In this document: positions 6,359 to 7,180 of the stretch, piece by piece
Layout: each line of letters begins with the position of its first letter
How positions within the stretch are numbered: the stretch's first letter is position 1
DNA from: an uncultured Clostridia bacterium
GTDB lineage: Bacteria; Bacillota_A; Clostridia; Oscillospirales; Acutalibacteraceae
Length of the DNA stretch: 7,180 nt
NCBI GenBank assembly: GCA_937891215.1
Contig: CALAEU010000277.1
Location: forward strand, 1-7,180
Direction of reading: 5' to 3'
Translations under genes and position numbers: made by a program
The notes under the pieces: model-generated
The model's database searches: none
Seen by the model: only the letters and a program-made list of their open reading frames with translations
What the model was told of the DNA's origin: nothing

Positions 6359-7180
6359 ATGTCAGAAATCAAATTTTACGCAAGACCAGAAGTACCAGTT
6401 GAAATGCATAAAGTAAAGATTGTTCAGAAACTCAATCTTTTACCTGCCAAAGAACGTTTAAAGAAAATGCAGGAAGCTGGTTTTAATACATTTATGCTTC
6501 ACAATGGCGACATATTTATGGATATGCTCACTGACTCAGGCGTTAATGCTATGAGTGATAATCAGCAAGCGGCAATGCTTCGTGCAGACGATGCGTACGC
6601 AGGTAGTGAAACATTCTATAGAATGGAAAAGAAGTTAACTGAAATTTTCGGCATCAACCACCTTCTCCCTACTCACCAGGGTCGTGCTTGTGAGCATATT
6701 ATTGCACAGCACTTTGTAAAACCTGACAGTTGTGTAATTATGAATTACCACTTTACAACTTCTAAAGCACACGTTACAAGACTTGGTGGTAGAGTTGAAG
6801 AACTTGTAAAAGATGAAGGTTTAGTTGTAAAAAGCAACTTACCATTCAAAGGTAATATTGATTTAGATATTACTAATATATTAAAGAAAAATTCTATCAC
6901 AAGAGGAACTATTGGTAGAGAAATAGTTAGACAAGGTTATCCTTATACAATGGAGGAAATCTTTGATAAAATGATTGGCGAAGGATGTCCAGCATATTAT
7001 CCATCTACTAAAATATCTACTAAAGAGGCAATTGATTTAATTCATGAGTGTAATGGATTAGCCGTTCTAGCTCATCCAACTCTGATTGAAGATTCTCCAC
7101 TTGAAGATTTCTTAAGTATGGGTTTTGATGGGATTGAAGCAATATATCCAAGAAATAAAGAAGGCGAAGAAAAACTATTT
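6359..7180 (+). CDS. Tryptophanase N-terminus joined in frame to PHP-domain C-terminal half (partial, chimeric)
   Basis: The frame is open for 274 codons to the right edge with no stop. Residues 1-169 are clearly from the tryptophanase/tyrosine phenol-lyase family (PLP-dependent beta-eliminating lyases that release indole or phenol with pyruvate and ammonia). The landmarks are FMDMLTDSGVNAMSD (53-67), DDAYAGS (77-83), the phosphate-binding PTHQGRACE (104-112) and FKGNIDL (163-169). From about residue 171 the sequence is instead that of a PHP phosphoesterase of the TrpH/YciV type: ITRGTIGREIV (180-190), GCPAYYPS (209-216), EAIDLIH (223-229), LAHP with His-239, and GFDGIEAIYP (255-264). The lyase part ends before the PLP lysine and the PHP part lacks the first HxH metal motif, so neither activity is expected. 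The ATG is well supported by the SD AAAGGA 9 bases upstream. A misjoined assembly or a deletion fusion is likelier than a working enzyme. If the join is false, the real gene is a tnaA-type tryptophanase. Confidence 0.85.
   Translation, partial: MSEIKFYARPEVPVEMHKVKIVQKLNLLPAKERLKKMQEAGFNTFMLHNGDIFMDMLTDSGVNAMSDNQQAAMLRADDAYAGSETFYRMEKKLTEIFGINHLLPTHQGRACEHIIAQHFVKPDSCVIMNYHFTTSKAHVTRLGGRVEELVKDEGLVVKSNLPFKGNIDLDITNILKKNSITRGTIGREIVRQGYPYTMEEIFDKMIGEGCPAYYPSTKISTKEAIDLIHECNGLAVLAHPTLIEDSPLEDFLSMGFDGIEAIYPRNKEGEEKLF
6866..7180 (+). other. PHP-domain (TrpH/YciV-like) segment after the junction
   Basis: About 105 codons match the second half of PHP-family phosphoesterases, which typically run about 280 residues and hydrolyse phosphoesters or short RNA with bound metals. 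The insertion-domain end (ITRGTIGREIV), the FDKMIGEGCPAYYPS segment and the LAHP metal-ligand motif appear in the usual order. Hand counts over full sequence lines give about 35 percent G+C here against about 41 percent in the tryptophanase part, and ATA for Ile in 4 of 13 against 1 of 9. The shift is modest, but it agrees with a different origin. The segment continues past the window. Confidence 0.75.

Noticed and set aside
6359..7180. A new bifunctional tryptophanase-PHP enzyme
   Set aside because: Each half lacks residues essential to its own family (the PLP lysine; the first HxH metal motif), and the join sits near the sequence edge where assembly errors concentrate.

Overview
The window looks like low-GC Clostridia (Firmicutes/Bacillota), probably an uncultured gut member of the Oscillospirales/Lachnospirales type. 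The grounds are AT-rich DNA (about one third G+C by eye), strong GGAGG/AGGTGAT-type ribosome binding sites, TTG starts, U-tailed hairpin terminators, and the character of the proteins (GPH-type transporter, intracellular GH36-like enzyme, Firmicutes-style tryptophanase N-terminus). There are no RNA genes, insertion sequences, CRISPR arrays or phage genes that I can see.

Layout. (1) Bases 2-487, plus strand: the 3' part of an unrecognised gene, cut by the left edge. (2) Bases 493-542: a bidirectional hairpin terminator. (3) Bases 547-2897, minus strand: a two-gene operon, a zinc-ribbon membrane protein followed by a GPH/MFS-type sugar-cation symporter homologue, with overlapping stop and start codons. 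(4) Bases 2898-3165: an AT-rich divergent promoter region with an 18-bp dyad. (5) Bases 3166-3549, plus strand: a small helical protein resembling the DUF2019 family. (6) Bases 3560-3595: a second bidirectional terminator. (7) Bases 3601-6227, minus strand: a two-gene operon in which a LysR-type regulator is translationally coupled to a GH36/melibiase-like glycosidase. (8) Bases 6228-6358: a compact divergent regulatory region with overlapping face-to-face promoters, a 13-bp dyad across both, and a 17-bp T-N11-A palindrome in the lysR leader. (9) From 6359 to the right edge, plus strand: an open frame that begins as tryptophanase and switches in frame, near base 6866, to the C-terminal half of a PHP-family phosphoesterase.

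How the parts relate. The LysR regulator sits in the classic position to control the divergent tryptophanase-like gene and also leads the glycosidase transcript, so one regulator may govern both arms. The zinc-ribbon protein and the transporter are co-transcribed and probably act together at the membrane.

The oddest signal is the tryptophanase/PHP join. The tryptophanase part stops before the PLP lysine and the PHP part starts after the first metal-binding motif, so neither enzyme can be complete. A chimeric assembly join near a contig end, or a real deletion/fusion, explains this better than a new bifunctional enzyme. I see no convincing undescribed multi-gene system here. The best leads are this junction and the unusually compact lysR-tnaA control region.
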